From Hemerocallis citrina (Eukaryota > Streptophyta > Magnoliopsida > Asparagales > Asphodelaceae), in the NCBI GenBank assembly GCA_017893485.1, contig CM030362.1, positions 36,091,565-36,155,564 of the forward strand: 64,000 nucleotides of DNA, in the 5' to 3' direction. Below the pieces are notes generated by a model. It did no database searches. It was given only the letters and a program-made list of their open reading frames with translations, and was not told where the DNA came from. The position numbers were made by a program, and so were the translations under genes. Below, one piece after another: positions 10,343 to 22,500 of the stretch (position 1 is the first letter of the stretch; every line of letters starts with the position of its first letter).

Positions 10343-13166
10343 TTAGATAAGTGGAGCTGTCCTTGCCTGGAGTAGGCCTTCCCTGATCTGTGAAGCTACA
10401 TCTCCTACAGCTCCAGGACCATGTGGGATGAAAACAGATGACGACTTTGAAGATGCTCCAATCTCCTTCATGGTGTCGAAGTACTGGGTAACTAGAACCA
10501 TATCCATCACATCTTTTGATGTGGTCCCAGGCACGTTGAGTGTGAAGGCCAGCACACTGTCTCTGAGGCCATCCACGATAGCCTGGCGTTGGCGTGCTAT
10601 ACCTAGCCCCGCTAAGTATTTGGATTCTGCATCTCCTTCTGCTTGTTTGATTTGCAGTATCTTCTCAGCTTCAGCCTTTTCATTTGCTGCCACCCTCATT
10701 CTAGCAGCTGCAACAGAAGAATATGTTAGTTAAAATTATGTGGTTAAAAATAGACCTCAATATAACATACACAGCAAGAGAGATGAAAACTAATGGTTTA
10801 TCATACACTCCAAGAGTACTAGAGTTAATATAGTCACTTGCCTGCATTGATCTCATTCATTGCCCTCTTAACATGCACATCCGGCTCGATATCAACAATC
10901 AAAGTTTGAACAATCTCATATCCATATGTTGACATGGCCTACTCAAATAACAAACAGATTCAAAGATCAAATTTATCACATACTATATAATTGAAGCAAC
11001 AATATAATATAAATTATCAAAATGATTACCTTCTCGAGTTCATCTTCCACAGCTTTTGCAATGTCATTCTTCTGTTCAAACACATCGTCTAAATTAAGCT
11101 TTGGAACACTAGCTCGGATAACTGTTCCAAAAAAAAAAGGCACAATTTTGTCAGGGATTACATATTGTTATACTCATTATATGAAATCCACTGCCTTTGA
11201 GTGCTAAAAGTACATCTTTAACCAGCCTAGCATACTGATTAGCAGAACAATACTTCCATATGCACTACTATAATTACTTGTATACTGATTAGCAAAACAG
11301 CTCCTCAATCTTGACTACCTTAACCAATTGAAATGTGTTATTTTTAATTAATGGTATTTTAGTCCCAGAAAGTCAGATTGCTTTATGTAAAAGAAGAGGT
11401 TTTCCCAAAAAAATTCAAAGATTTGGAGTTTAAAGCGTACAAAACAAAGTCAAGAGGCTAAAAGACAGTCATGGTTGAATCAGTGTGAACAAATTTTCCC
11501 TACATATCAGACCCTCAATCCTCTCCAACACTAACAAAGTTTGTATTGGCATGGACATTTAAGATAATCAAAGTTACGCTGGCTCCTATCAGACCAACAT
11601 ATTTCAGGCTAATATATATGTCTCCCATTTCAGACCAAATAATAGGGCCCTCAACCTAGAGAATGTGTGGTTAAATATGAAACCCGCCACCACCACCACC
11701 ACCACCACCACTACAATGTTCGAGTTCAAATGGCATGGTCATTTTAGAATTTCTAATGAAGAGAACACGAAATGAGAAAATTAAGAAAACATTTAACTAG
11801 CATTTGCAATGGCAATGAACTGATTCAATTTGCCATTCCATAAAGTTTTCCAGCAAGGAAGAATTGAACAACCATCCATCAGATGAATATACAGCATAAC
11901 AAAGCACAACGCAATCAGAGATATATTAGGTAACTAATGTGTGCTTTGAGTTTTTAAACTCCACACGGATGATAATGTGGCACACGGCATTAGTGCTTAA
12001 GACCACCTTTTGTTAAGGTGTCATGAAGATAGATTCCAATGCAATGCATTGCTATGTCTAGAAAATTAACCAGCGTTGTACATATATAGTTAGAATGAAA
12101 ATTTTAAGCGAATGCGGATTAGATTTCTCTTGTTGAGCAGCAAGAACAAGTTTGAAAGCTTAACCCATCTCAATCAACTGTCTAAAGCATCTTCAATACA
12201 ACTGAAGCACCTTGATAAAAGTTGAAATTTCAACCAAGGACCAGCATATAAAGTAACCAAACATTTCCGAAGGACTTCTTCCAGGCATAATTACTGAATA
12301 AATTCATAAGCAGAAGAGTGATGAATAGGGTAGAGAACTTTTCTTTTCTTGCAAAAGATATTAACTGGTTGAGAAAGACAAGATACATCAGATTTCCTTT
12401 TGACTGAAATAAATACGAGTGCTTTTCCTTCACAAATATTACTACGTTCAACTGGAGAATAAATGTAATCTTACCATCAAACACATATGACTGAATTTGT
12501 TCCCTTGTGTTGCTAAGCTTGTAAAAAGCATCAGATGCCTTGTTAGCAAGGGCTCGATATTGAATAGAAGCAACAACCGTAACAAAGACATTATCCTGAA
12601 GCATACCAAAAGAAGAAAAAAAATTGAATATTATACTATTAAGTGTTCACGCCATCACTTTTTTTTCTTCTTCCAATGCATATACCTCTAAACTAGCAAA
12701 CCAAATAAAAATGTAGTACAATCATTTCCAGCTTCAGGACGTGACATCAACAAATTCCTATCAACTTAAAAAATGTGTTCTGCCATACACAGTCTACATA
12801 GATGAACAAATCACAAAACTCTACAATGTATATAGAGGTAAATTTTGTACAAACAGTGCTTTTTACTTGCTTGCGTATTGTAGTATGTGATAATGTTCAA
12901 CTTAGCCTTCACTCTTCATATACGATGTAAATAAAATTATACATATGAAATTAAGGAGACGGAGCTCAGAGATAAACCTTTGTCTTTGCTTCACAATGAA
13001 TATCAAGCTGTTGAACTCTCAGTGAAAGATGGCCAACAACCTGTTGCCCTAAAACCCATGGCAAGCAGTGGAATCCAGGCTCGAGCACATTGTTAAATTT
13101 CCCAAAGGATTCTTTGATCGCCACTGTTGACTGATCCACCTGTAAGCAGCACAATGCTTGCCCCAT
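10343..13166 (-). CDS. HIR1: Hypersensitive-induced reaction (HIR) protein, SPFH/prohibitin family
   Basis: HIR proteins are plasma-membrane SPFH scaffolds that oligomerise in microdomains and associate with immune receptors. Coding exons are 13166-12978, 12595-12475, 11121-11030, 10938-10842 and 10707-10343. They join in frame to 287 aa, the normal family length. The start [20 protein letters not shown] is diagnostic: Gly2 suits N-myristoylation and Cys6/Cys7 suit palmitoylation. The SPFH/band-7 domain follows ([34 protein letters not shown]). The coiled-coil EKAEAEKI segment and a C-terminus ending ARTAPLI close the protein. Intron 4 uses a GC donor (G|GCAAGT); the other introns are GT-AG. 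The 5' UTR contains an intron whose acceptor is at 13175-13176. No damage is seen. Which HIR paralogue (1, 2 or 4 type) is uncertain. Confidence 0.95.
11687..11710. repeat. (CCA)8 microsatellite in HIR intron 2
   Basis: Eight perfect CCA units lie in the long second intron of the HIR gene, about 560 bp from its 5' splice-distal end. It has no evident role. Confidence 0.9.
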
Positions 13167-14289
13167 TTCCTAACCTACATGACACAAGAAAATGGCTGGA
13201 AAAAAGAAAAAGAAAAAACTTGATACTGGGAGAGAAGAGCATGAATATTTAAAGTAATACCTTGTTACAGAGGCTTATCATGCAGCTTACTATATTACTA
13301 TAACATATATTAAGAAGATTTCAAGATCCATCAATTCTTATTTCCTACTATATCCAGGTCGCAAAATACTCTTAAATAGATCCATTCTTCGCTACCATGA
13401 ATATGTCACAAGAGTCAATCATATCTTCAGTGCAAGATTCAGGAAAGTTATTAATAACATGGAACAAGAACATCCTTCCCTACAGTGTCAGACAAATGGA
13501 GAGCTAAAAAATGACAGCCAAGAGGGTGTAGATAGTTTAACACCCCCATATATCACAATATTACATCTTGGAGAAATTCAAACCAGGATCTTCCCCTCAT
13601 TCGAGCCTATTTTGAAAACATTCCCTCATAATATAGTGTTCCCTTATAAAGTCATAGTTACTATACAGAAGATGTAACTTTCCAAACAAGATTTCTTTTA
13701 GATATATTCTAAGAGTGTTGCACTATTAAATTGTCTATTCCTTAGCAAATTACTAAAATACTTTCTTACCCCGAATTCGGGAACAAAACACTTCCCACAA
13801 AAAAATAAACAAGAAATAGAATGAACCCTGGAGAAATAACAAGATACCATCAAGAACTAACCTTGAAAGATGCGAAAGAATTGTGGATACAAGTTGAAGG
13901 AAGAAAGAAACAAGAAAGACTGATATTTACACAGTGATCTAATAAACGTAAATAGAACCAACCAAGAAAGCTAACAGACAAATTGGATATCAGTATCAGA
14001 TATGAATAATATTCAAAGAGGAGAAGTACAAATCAAGAACTCCAACAGTTAGCACATTCAACCATATTCCAAAATTCAACATGCCTCAACATCAAACTAG
14101 ACGACGACAATTAGTGAATTACAACGATTCCATCAATAATGACTACTCTGACTTTTCTACAATAAAACCCTACACTACAAAATTATGCAGCTGCGCGTTT
14201 GGCATTAGTCGCAAAAACCAACATCAATTCCCAAAAAAAAAAAATTTGGGTTCTTTTGTTGGGCTTAACACCGACGGATTAACAAAAAA

Positions 14290-14735
14290 ATAATGTTTCA
14301 TCCACTACCAATCTTCCTACCATTCTCTTCACTACCTTAAGGTGGCACACTCCTATTCACTACCTTAGGTGGCACACTCAGTGGCGGAGCACAGTGAGGG
14401 CCCGGGGTGCCCAACCCTCCAGTATTTTCAAAAACCCCCATCAAACTATTGAAAATTTTACAATTCTTAAAAAATTATAATTTGGCCTCCCTGAATTCTA
14501 AATTTTATTGTTTGGCCCTTCTAAAATTTATCAAAAAATCTCTATATTTTTACCTGTAGTCATATAATTTTTTCTTGGCCCTCCCGATAAAATTGTTCTG
14601 ACTTCGCCCTTGGACACACTCCTACTGAAGAGTTCCCTACACGTACTCTACCTTCTCCCACCTACTGGAGTGTGCCACCTAAGATAAGGTAGTGAAAAAA
14701 AATATAGTGAAATTGGTAGTGGGTGTAACATTATT
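14290..14735. mobile_element. MITE with inverted repeats of about 55 bp, host of a nested hAT element
   Basis: The left end (ATAATGTTTCATCCACTACC, then TTCACTACCTTAAGGTGGCA) mirrors the right end read on the other strand (ATAATGTTACACCCACTACC, then TTCACTACCTTATCTTAGGT). A second copy of the inner TIR block (TTCACTACCTTAGGTGGCAC) lies at 14356-14378. The superfamily is uncertain because no clean TSD was found. Confidence 0.65.
14379..14612. mobile_element. hAT-type MITE nested in the MITE at 14290-14735
   Basis: This 234-bp element begins CAGTGGCGGAGC and ends CGCCCTTG, the CAGNGGCGGA-type hAT end. It is flanked by 8-bp duplications GGCACACT (14371-14378) and GACACACT (14613-14620), with one mismatch. 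It is non-coding. Confidence 0.75.
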
Positions 14736-15232
14736 CAAGTCGATGCATTTCCAATCATTATCATCATCATGCCACCACTGTCATCATCAAAATGCCAACT
14801 TGGCCGCGAAAACAACCCTAATTCTTGAATTTTGTACATTAAATTTGCATGAAAATAAATTACAGTAATGATTGCAATATGCAAGAATTGGAACAAATTT
14901 GACCCAAAAAACACGTAAAATTGTACAAGACGATGAAACCCTAGGAAATTGTAGAGAGAATAAGAAGAAAGTTCTGGCCTTCGGTAGTTGATAAGAAGGA
15001 ATTGAGGAGAAAGGTCGAAGCTTGAACTTAAAAGAGGGATCTTGAATTCTCGATTCGGAGAAATTTTGATGCAAACTTTGTAAGGAGAAAGAGAGAAGTT
15101 GCACTATTGTGTAAAAATGTGAAAATTTGAGACAAATCTCTATGAAATGTGACTTATTACAATTCTATCCTCTTTTGCAGTTCCCACACCACTTTTTCCT
15201 TTTTTTTTGGTTTTTGTCTGAAATTAATATTA

Positions 15233-15619
15233 CTAGTATTTTTCACGCACGATACACGTTTTAATAAGAGTAGGAGGATTTTCACGTGCAATTTATTTGT
15301 TAAGAAATAGTTTTGGAGTTGGACGTGCGTTGCACGTAATTGGAAAAAAATATTTTGAAGAAAAAACTACAATTCATACGCGCAATGCACATATTTATAA
15401 TTAGAATTTGAGTTGTACGTGCAACATACGTGTATATTTATTGTTAAAAAAATATTATAAAATTGTTTTGCACGTGTGTTGCACGTTTTAAATATGTGAA
15501 AAAAAATTTATTTATTTCTTTTTGTTGTAATTAATGAGAGAGTTGGAGTTGCACATGCTACGCACGGATTTGTATGTTGACAAATGACAAGCCCAACTTT
15601 CCCATTATAATATTAGAGA
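15233..15619 (-). mobile_element. Non-autonomous Helitron
   Basis: On the minus strand it begins TCTCTAATATTATAATGGGA at 15619, a common plant Helitron 5' end. It terminates in CTAG followed by T at 15236-15232. Within it are several GCACGTGCGTTGCACGT-type palindromes. No Rep/helicase is encoded. It sits just upstream of the HIR transcription start. Confidence 0.7.
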
Positions 15620-16242
15620 CTATTATACAAATATCTTGTTCCTTTATGAATATGTCGAAAATTGTCTGATGGTGATGTTGAAATACCACCTTCCTCCATG
15701 GTAATTTACAATGACTCTAATTACTCAACATCATTTGGTTACTATTTTTATTGACAGTTTTGATTATTTGAACATTAGTGCATTACTAGCTTTACAATTT
15801 ATTACCGACTGATTTTAATTTTTTTTTAATAATTGTCCGTTTTATATTATGTTCTTGTAGTACTTGTAGTATTCTTGATTTATTTAGACATCTATTTAGT
15901 TTGCTAGTCCTTATAATTTATCCTTTTAAATTAAAGAGTAAATGCAGTCAATAAACACTGCTAATACGTATATGGGACCATGAGTGATTGGGTAGTAAGG
16001 AAACTGGCCAAGCCATTGAGGTATGATTTGCTATTTCATCGTGGACCCATTGAAGTCACGTATTGTTCATATGGTGATCCGTGATCCAGCAATTTAGCTA
16101 ATGACAATAGAGATATATTTTTCTTAGATTATTATTTATTTATTTCTAGCATATGCGCACCATACATATTAGTGAGAAAATAAATGCAATCTAATTATTT
16201 TTGCTAATTATATGGGCACCATACATGTTATTTTCCATCTTT
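15620..16242. other. Intergenic, nothing recognised
   Basis: AT-rich sequence without a gene. Two short similar segments, both containing GCACCATACAT (near 16153 and 16215), are the only visible repeat. Confidence 0.4.
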
Positions 16243-16451
16243 AAAAATACAGAATATAGATGATAATTACTTTGTATCGACTACTCTCTCTCTCTAGGCG
16301 ATTTCTTCTGCCTCTTACCTCTCGCTCCCCCCCTGCTCAGATCCGGCGCCTAGCCGCCTCCTCTCCTCCTCCCTCCTTCATTAATCTTCATCGCCTTTCC
16401 TTGTTCTCCAAACCCTTTTCAGGGTTCTCCCTGGCTTTAGCTTCGAGTTCT

Positions 16452-16452
<1 letters not shown>

Positions 16453-16484
<32 letters not shown>
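16453..16484. repeat. 32-base C homopolymer
   Basis: An uninterrupted run of 32 C, followed by T and five more C, lies in the LINE 5' UTR. Such a run can form i-motif or G-quadruplex DNA and is prone to sequencing error, so its exact length may be unreliable. Confidence 0.85.
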
Positions 16485-16487
<3 letters not shown>

Positions 16488-17141
16488 CCCGGTTGGGGTC
16501 ATCCCCTCCGTTTTTTCTCCCGTCTCCCCGTTGCGCTCCAGTAGCGGCTCCTGCTATCCCTCCCCCGCTTCGCCAATCCATCCTCCCGCCGCTGCTTCTC
16601 AGCGTTGCTACTTCTTTCGTATCGTGTGGGGCCTATCGTCTGCTCCCAGCTTGCCTTCGGCAGTGATCCTCTTCCATCCCCTCCAGCGGCTTCTCCAACG
16701 AGAGCTTCTCTCTTGGATTAGTCCCTACGGCTGTGTACTATATCTTATCCTATCACTGTAAGTTTTTCTCTATCCCCATCCTCCCTTTCCGTTTTATTTT
16801 TCTTATTTCTGTGCCCCTCATTAGCGGCGCGGGCACTACTGGGGGATTTCTTTAGCCCTCTTTCGTTGTGGAGTTGGTTTTTTACTCCATTCTTTGCTTC
16901 GTTCCCTCCCAGAGGATCGGTAGACTCACTGTGTTGGGTGTTTCGATCTTATTCGAACTCCCTATTTTGGGTCTCTACTGTCCTCCTCTGTGAGGTTTCT
17001 GGTCTTCAGATCACCAAACTTCCTCTCCTTGGAGATTGCTACAGTGTCTCAGCACTATAGCATTTTGTTTTCTTCGGTTTACTCGCCTTTCATCTTTCAC
17101 CTCTTGGGCTTTTCTTCTTGGCTTTTTCTTTGGTTGGGCCC

Positions 17142-19580
17142 ATGGACCATTCATGGGTGGAAGTAGTTAAAAGGAAAAAAAAAATCATTGATAACAAGAG
17201 TAGCAACATTTTGAAGGGTCGGTAGGGCCCATCTTTTGGGTCGGTGGGCCTATTTCCACCTAAGCCTTATTTTCCACCGCTTCATCTTCTTCCCCCCACC
17301 TTTCTCGTTCTCTTCGCGCGCCCATTTGCTATTTTCAGTGCCTCCAGCTAGGGCACTTGAAGAAACAGTGTTTTTTCAGGATGAAATATCTTTTTTGCCT
17401 GAAATCGGGGCATGCGCGACCTAGATGTTTTGCCCTACAGAAGATATTAGGGCTCACTATGGGGGCGCCTATCTCGGAATCGGTTCTATCCGCGCTCGAT
17501 TTCCCTTCACTGCAACGAAAGCTTTCTGAGGATCAATCCTTCAAAGTCAAGAAACGGAAGAAATCTACTAAATCCCCCTTTCTTCCCACTCCCTCGAGTG
17601 AGACGCACTTAGCTGAGAGCTATTCCTCTCCCCCTCCCCCTCTGGATGTTACTTGGTCTCTTCCTTCCAAGTCAAATGTTACTCAGGTCTTCATCCCGAG
17701 TACGAAGCTCTCGGATAGGTTAAAGTTCTCTAATACTTATGGTGCTGTTGCTTTCAGCGGTGGATCCATTCCTTATTTCACTCTTAACGCATTCCTTAGC
17801 AGTTCCTGCAATGTGAAGGATTGGGAGTGGGTTCTCAGTGCTTGTTCCAACGGTGATGTGGTGATCCGATGTCCCTCTCCCAAAATCCTTGATGATCTGA
17901 TAGGTAACTCTTCTTTGGCTATAGGTGCTATTTCCCTTTCCAATAGGAAATGGGTCCATTTTTGAGCCGTCGTCGCAACCCACCTACAATCCCCCCATTA
18001 TGGTCACTCTTCTTGGTCTTCCTCCCTTCTGTGAATCTCTGCGACTGGTAGGGGACATGTCTAAATGCATCGGGGATATCATTAGCATTTCCACTTCTAA
18101 TAAGCTAGCTTCGGGGAGTCTTCAAGTTGAGGCCCTTTTTCGGATCCCCAAATCTATACACCGCATTGAGGCATTCTCCTTGAGCGACGGCCACGCCTCC
18201 TATTTGGTCTCGGTGCAATACCACGAGCCGTCTGACCGGGGCTTAACTCATCCTCCTCACCCCACTGGACCCCCGAAGCCGGTTTTCAAGTCGTCCACTT
18301 CTTCCGCCCCCTTCCACCCCGGCTCCTCTTCATCACCCAAAATGACTGCTAAAGGTCCTCTAAAACCCTCTTCCTAGAGCAAGGTTGCCCCAGTTCGGAA
18401 GCATCTTCCTTCACCCTCCAGTCAGAAGATCTCGCCTTCGAAAGCTCCAAACCTCGTTTGGATTAACCCCGATATCGCTGCTCTACAAGCTGGGAAGGCG
18501 GTGGCTCCTATTCAATCTTCCTCGGCGGTCCAGCCGCCCTTACCACCAGCCTCTGTTCTTCCGAAGTCTTCTTCTCTTGAGAAGCTCTCCACCACTCTCC
18601 CTCCTTCCACGTCTGCTCCAGTGCAAGAGCAGCTTTCTCCTGCCTCCCAGTGGCCTGCCTAGGTACCCAATCCTCACTTTACTTCAGACTGGGAAAATTT
18701 CCAAAGGCAAGCTCATTTTCCTTTCTACACTCTCCCCGCTCTGAATCTTCCTCCCATCAAGGTCAAGTCGTCTCGACCCTCTAAAGAGGAGGGTTGGATC
18801 GACCAGGACAATTTTCTTGAGGAGGACGAGGAGGATCGGAAACGTGAGATTGCGCTCAAGCAGGTACCTCCGTCCTCCCACCCAGTTGATTTTTCTCACT
18901 TTACTATTATTAATGCCGATTGGCTCCAGCATTTAGCTTATTTCTTTCCGGTTAAAATTAATTGCCCTTTAAGGATATCTATCTCTACCTCTTTCGACTG
19001 GGCGGATTTCGGTTGGATTTCCTCTGACTTGAAGATTAAGGTGGAGGTAAACATGGGCATGTTGCCACCCAATGTTTACTCCACTGACCCTTCGACCTCT
19101 TCCCTGAGGCACCATGTGGTGTCTCAACGTGCAGAGCCTTCTAAATTAAATCTCTCTCCCTCTCTTCTTCCTCAAATTCATTGCAGTAACAACCGTCTGT
19201 GGACTGCTCCTGAGAAGGAGATTCAGTCCCCTGTTTTGGGACCTTATCCGCTTAACAAGGGCCCGAAACGCCTCATTAGATCCAGTGCCCGCCTCATGGC
19301 TAAAAAATCGGCACTCTCTTCTTCTCTCCAATCTCCCACATATTTGGCTTCAGATTCTGGTCTCTCCGACCCTAACTCCAACCAACCTCAACCCCTGTTT
19401 GAGCACAAATTATTAGTCTCTATTTTCCATCATCACTTGGACTCGCTTTCTGACTCTCATTTGTCTACCATCACCCAAAATCTGGGTTTTGTAGTAAGCT
19501 CAGACAACTCCTCTCTCCTCTTTTCCATTAGGCAGCTAGAACGTAACAGAGCTCGGGAGTTTCAACTCTTTAATGATTAG
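17142..19580 (+). pseudogene. LINE ORF1 (nucleic-acid-binding protein), frameshifted
   Basis: The start at 17142 (MDHSWVEVVKRKKK) matches the SWxEVVK opening common in plant LINE ORF1 proteins, but hits a stop at 17223. Further pieces read in different frames: a degenerate pair of CCHC knuckles (CLQLGHLKKQC and CLKSGHARPRC, 17343-17424), an unassigned folded region (17450-17965), its continuation in another frame (17925-18377), a proline/serine-rich linker and a C-terminus ending QLERNRAREFQLFND at 19580. At least three frameshifts or stops make it non-functional. Its last bases overlap the ORF2 start (ATGATTAG). Confidence 0.8.
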
Positions 19581-22500
19581 TCTCTCTTGGAACATCCGGG
19601 GTCTCAATTGCCCCGTTAAGCAAAGAGCTATTTTCCATTTAATTTCCTCTTCTCACTACGATCTTATTTCTATTCAAGAATCTAAAATTGCCTTTCCTTC
19701 CCCTACCATCCTTCGCACGATAGGCGGTTCCATTATCCCCAATTGGATCGCGCTAGATGCAATAGGATCCGGGGGGGATCCTTTTGGGTTTTAAAGAGTC
19801 GGTCTTCTCTCTCATCGCGGTCCATCGTCTTCAGTTTTTCCTCATTGTCCAACTGCACTGGACGGTGCGGGACTGCACCCTCACGGTGATCTCAGTGTAT
19901 GGTCCTTCATCCTCGGATAGCCGCTCGCTCTTTTGGGATGAGTTTCTTTCTCTTCAAAATTTCACTAGTGACCTCTGTTTTATCTGTGGTGATTTCAACG
20001 TCAGATTCTCTACCGAAAGGTCGGCCCTTTCTCACTATGATCCCCATTCCAACAATTTTAATGACTACATTCGTTCGCTGCAATTAATAGAATTCCCCCT
20101 CAACGGCAGATGTCACGCCCCGCTTCCCAAAAACATGGAATACGAGCGCGTGACGAAGTCCAGCGAATGATTTTAACATCATCCATAAGCTGTAGGATCG
20201 ACTCAGCATCACAACAAGAATATCACGAATATATATACAACCAAGTATGCATGAATAATTTATTAAGCAACAGAAAACAATTGAAAACAAATAATAATGT
20301 CCACATAGTTTTCAAGTCTGGATCAAATGTAAAACTCGGGAACGTAGCCCGTTACAAGTCTTAAGCAACAACAAAAGAAATAACTCAATTACAAAATGAA
20401 ATGATTAAATAAAGATTTTTTCCAGGCAAGGCCTAGAACGTCTGCTCACCGATTCCAGCAGGTAGCACATCTCCAAAGTCTGCTTAATAAATATAAAAAG
20501 GAAAAAGTAAGAAAAACAAGAAAAAATGCCCTTAGTGCAAGTTAGGGCCACAAATAGTAAAAACGAGTACAAGTAATGTGGAACAAGAATTGGAATCAAG
20601 AATGTAATAAGGATACAACAAGTAGTGGAAAACCAAGAACTAGCTAGCAAAGGGGGCATCTTAGTAAACATGCTAGATAATAAATACTAGTGGTGAAACA
20701 AGTGACAAGTGAACACATAGGGTATCTAACCTCAAGTGACAGGTATCCAGTACAAGTGTCAGGTAACAAGTCTCAAGTCTAGTGTTCAGTTGTCAAGTCA
20801 CAAGTATCAAGTTATAAATGTCAAGTATTATTATTCAAGTATCAAGTCTCATGTAACATGTAGTCAAGTATCGTGTAAGCATGTATCAAGTTCAAGTTTC
20901 ATGTATCAAGTCTTGTAGTTATTACTATCTAGGTAGCACTTCATGCATCCATCTTTTTACTATATGATTGCTACAGTCAATGCAATTTCGTTTAGACCTA
21001 GTAATGGATTTTATAGGATGGCGTACTCAGGTATCAAGTATCAAGCAAGCACGGTTCATGAATACGAAAATAAATAACAAATTCACGAAGCGAGTCCGTG
21101 AATACTAACAAGTTCAAGAACCACACAGTGGGTTCATGAATACAACAAGTTCATGAGCCAAGTAACTGACTCCATGAATACATCAAGTGCAACAAGTTCA
21201 TGAACCGAGTACTGGGAAACACGGGCCCCCTTCTGAGTACACTTACCTATATTGTCTACTATTATGGTCTTTCCCTTAAACCCCGGCTTGTTACATTTAT
21301 TAATTTACCAAGCAATCATGCAAGTGTGTGAAACAAGGTACGAGAAAGTGGTGGGAGCATGTGTCAAAACAACGAATTTCACGGCTCAAGTGTTCAGGCA
21401 AAATTTGTGTATTTGTATTTACACATGTGAAATAGTATTGAAATAATGTTAATTAATTCTAAGAAAATTTGGGAATGTCCTCTAGGGTGTCCAGCAATCG
21501 CATATAAAATTTCAAGTCAAACGCTTGCTGTTAACATAGTTAAATTAATTCGCAAAGTAAAGGTGTGCAGCAGTTTTGCGAATCTGCATCTACCGACACA
21601 GCTGCAGTAAAACTGCAATAACTCCTAAACCGCAACTCCAAATTCGAAAATTTCGGAGGCTATCGACATCTAGACATCTAGAGCTACATTTTCTATTCAG
21701 GACTCGGGTTCAGATTCTAATGTTAAAGGGGTCAAAACAGCATAACAGGATTCAAGACAGCAACATGTGAGAATATCTTACGTGTATAGGTTACATGAAA
21801 TTTGTTATTAGGCGTCTAGGTTAATGGGTGATATAAATACAGGGTAATGGTTGTCTAAACAGCAAGTAATAATTGTTTTTCGAGCCAAATGGTTGCAAGT
21901 TCATCAAATACAAGATATAACATATGTCTACAAATTTAGGGCTCCTTAATTTCATGTGTCCATGTGTTCAGGGGATAAAATGAGTCCAAGTAGTCGTAAT
22001 ATAATACGATAAAATTATTGTGACTCTTAAGATTATGAAATTGAGGAGGTTTAATATTTGATCAACAACGACAGTCAAGGAGGTGTCACAATTTCTAACT
22101 ATTTGTAGTATTTTCAAGGAACGCTTGTACTAGAACAAAAATATGTACAAGAGGAATACTTGCCTTGATTGACGACGAATAGATCCGTTAGTTGAAGAAA
22201 TGGGGATCGAAAAATCTCGGGCGAAGTATCCCAAAAGCACGTGTGAAAATCAACTGTAGAGTGAAAATTTCCCCACACCAGATCGGCCGAACAGCGTACA
22301 GCAAGTCGGGATTTGGCGCGGCAAAACAGCGAACCCCGAACACAACGAATCAAAATCCTCCTATGCAGCGGATCTGCGCCAGAACAGGAAATAGCGATGT
22401 TGGATTCGCTGTGGCCGAACACCGAACAGCGATCAGACTGGGCTCGATCGCACAGATCTGGATGCGATCCGATGGTTGAGATCGAATCCCACCAACCTCG

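Larger units (their letters stand above)
13167..15110 (-). promoter_or_regulatory. HIR 5' UTR, leader intron and promoter-proximal region
   Basis: Eight leader bases (13167-13174) precede the ATG, behind a TAG acceptor, so the leader is split by an intron. Upstream, 15105-14985 on the minus strand is pyrimidine-rich (CTTCTCTCTTTCTCC), as expected of a plant transcription start and first leader exon. The leader-intron donor was not pinned down. A MITE pair (14290-14735) lies within this stretch. Confidence 0.45.

Noticed and set aside
16260..17060. Several short plus-strand ORFs in the LINE 5' UTR
   Set aside because: Low-complexity Ser/Pro-rich readings spanning a poly-C run; no domain is visible and the position is upstream of ORF1.
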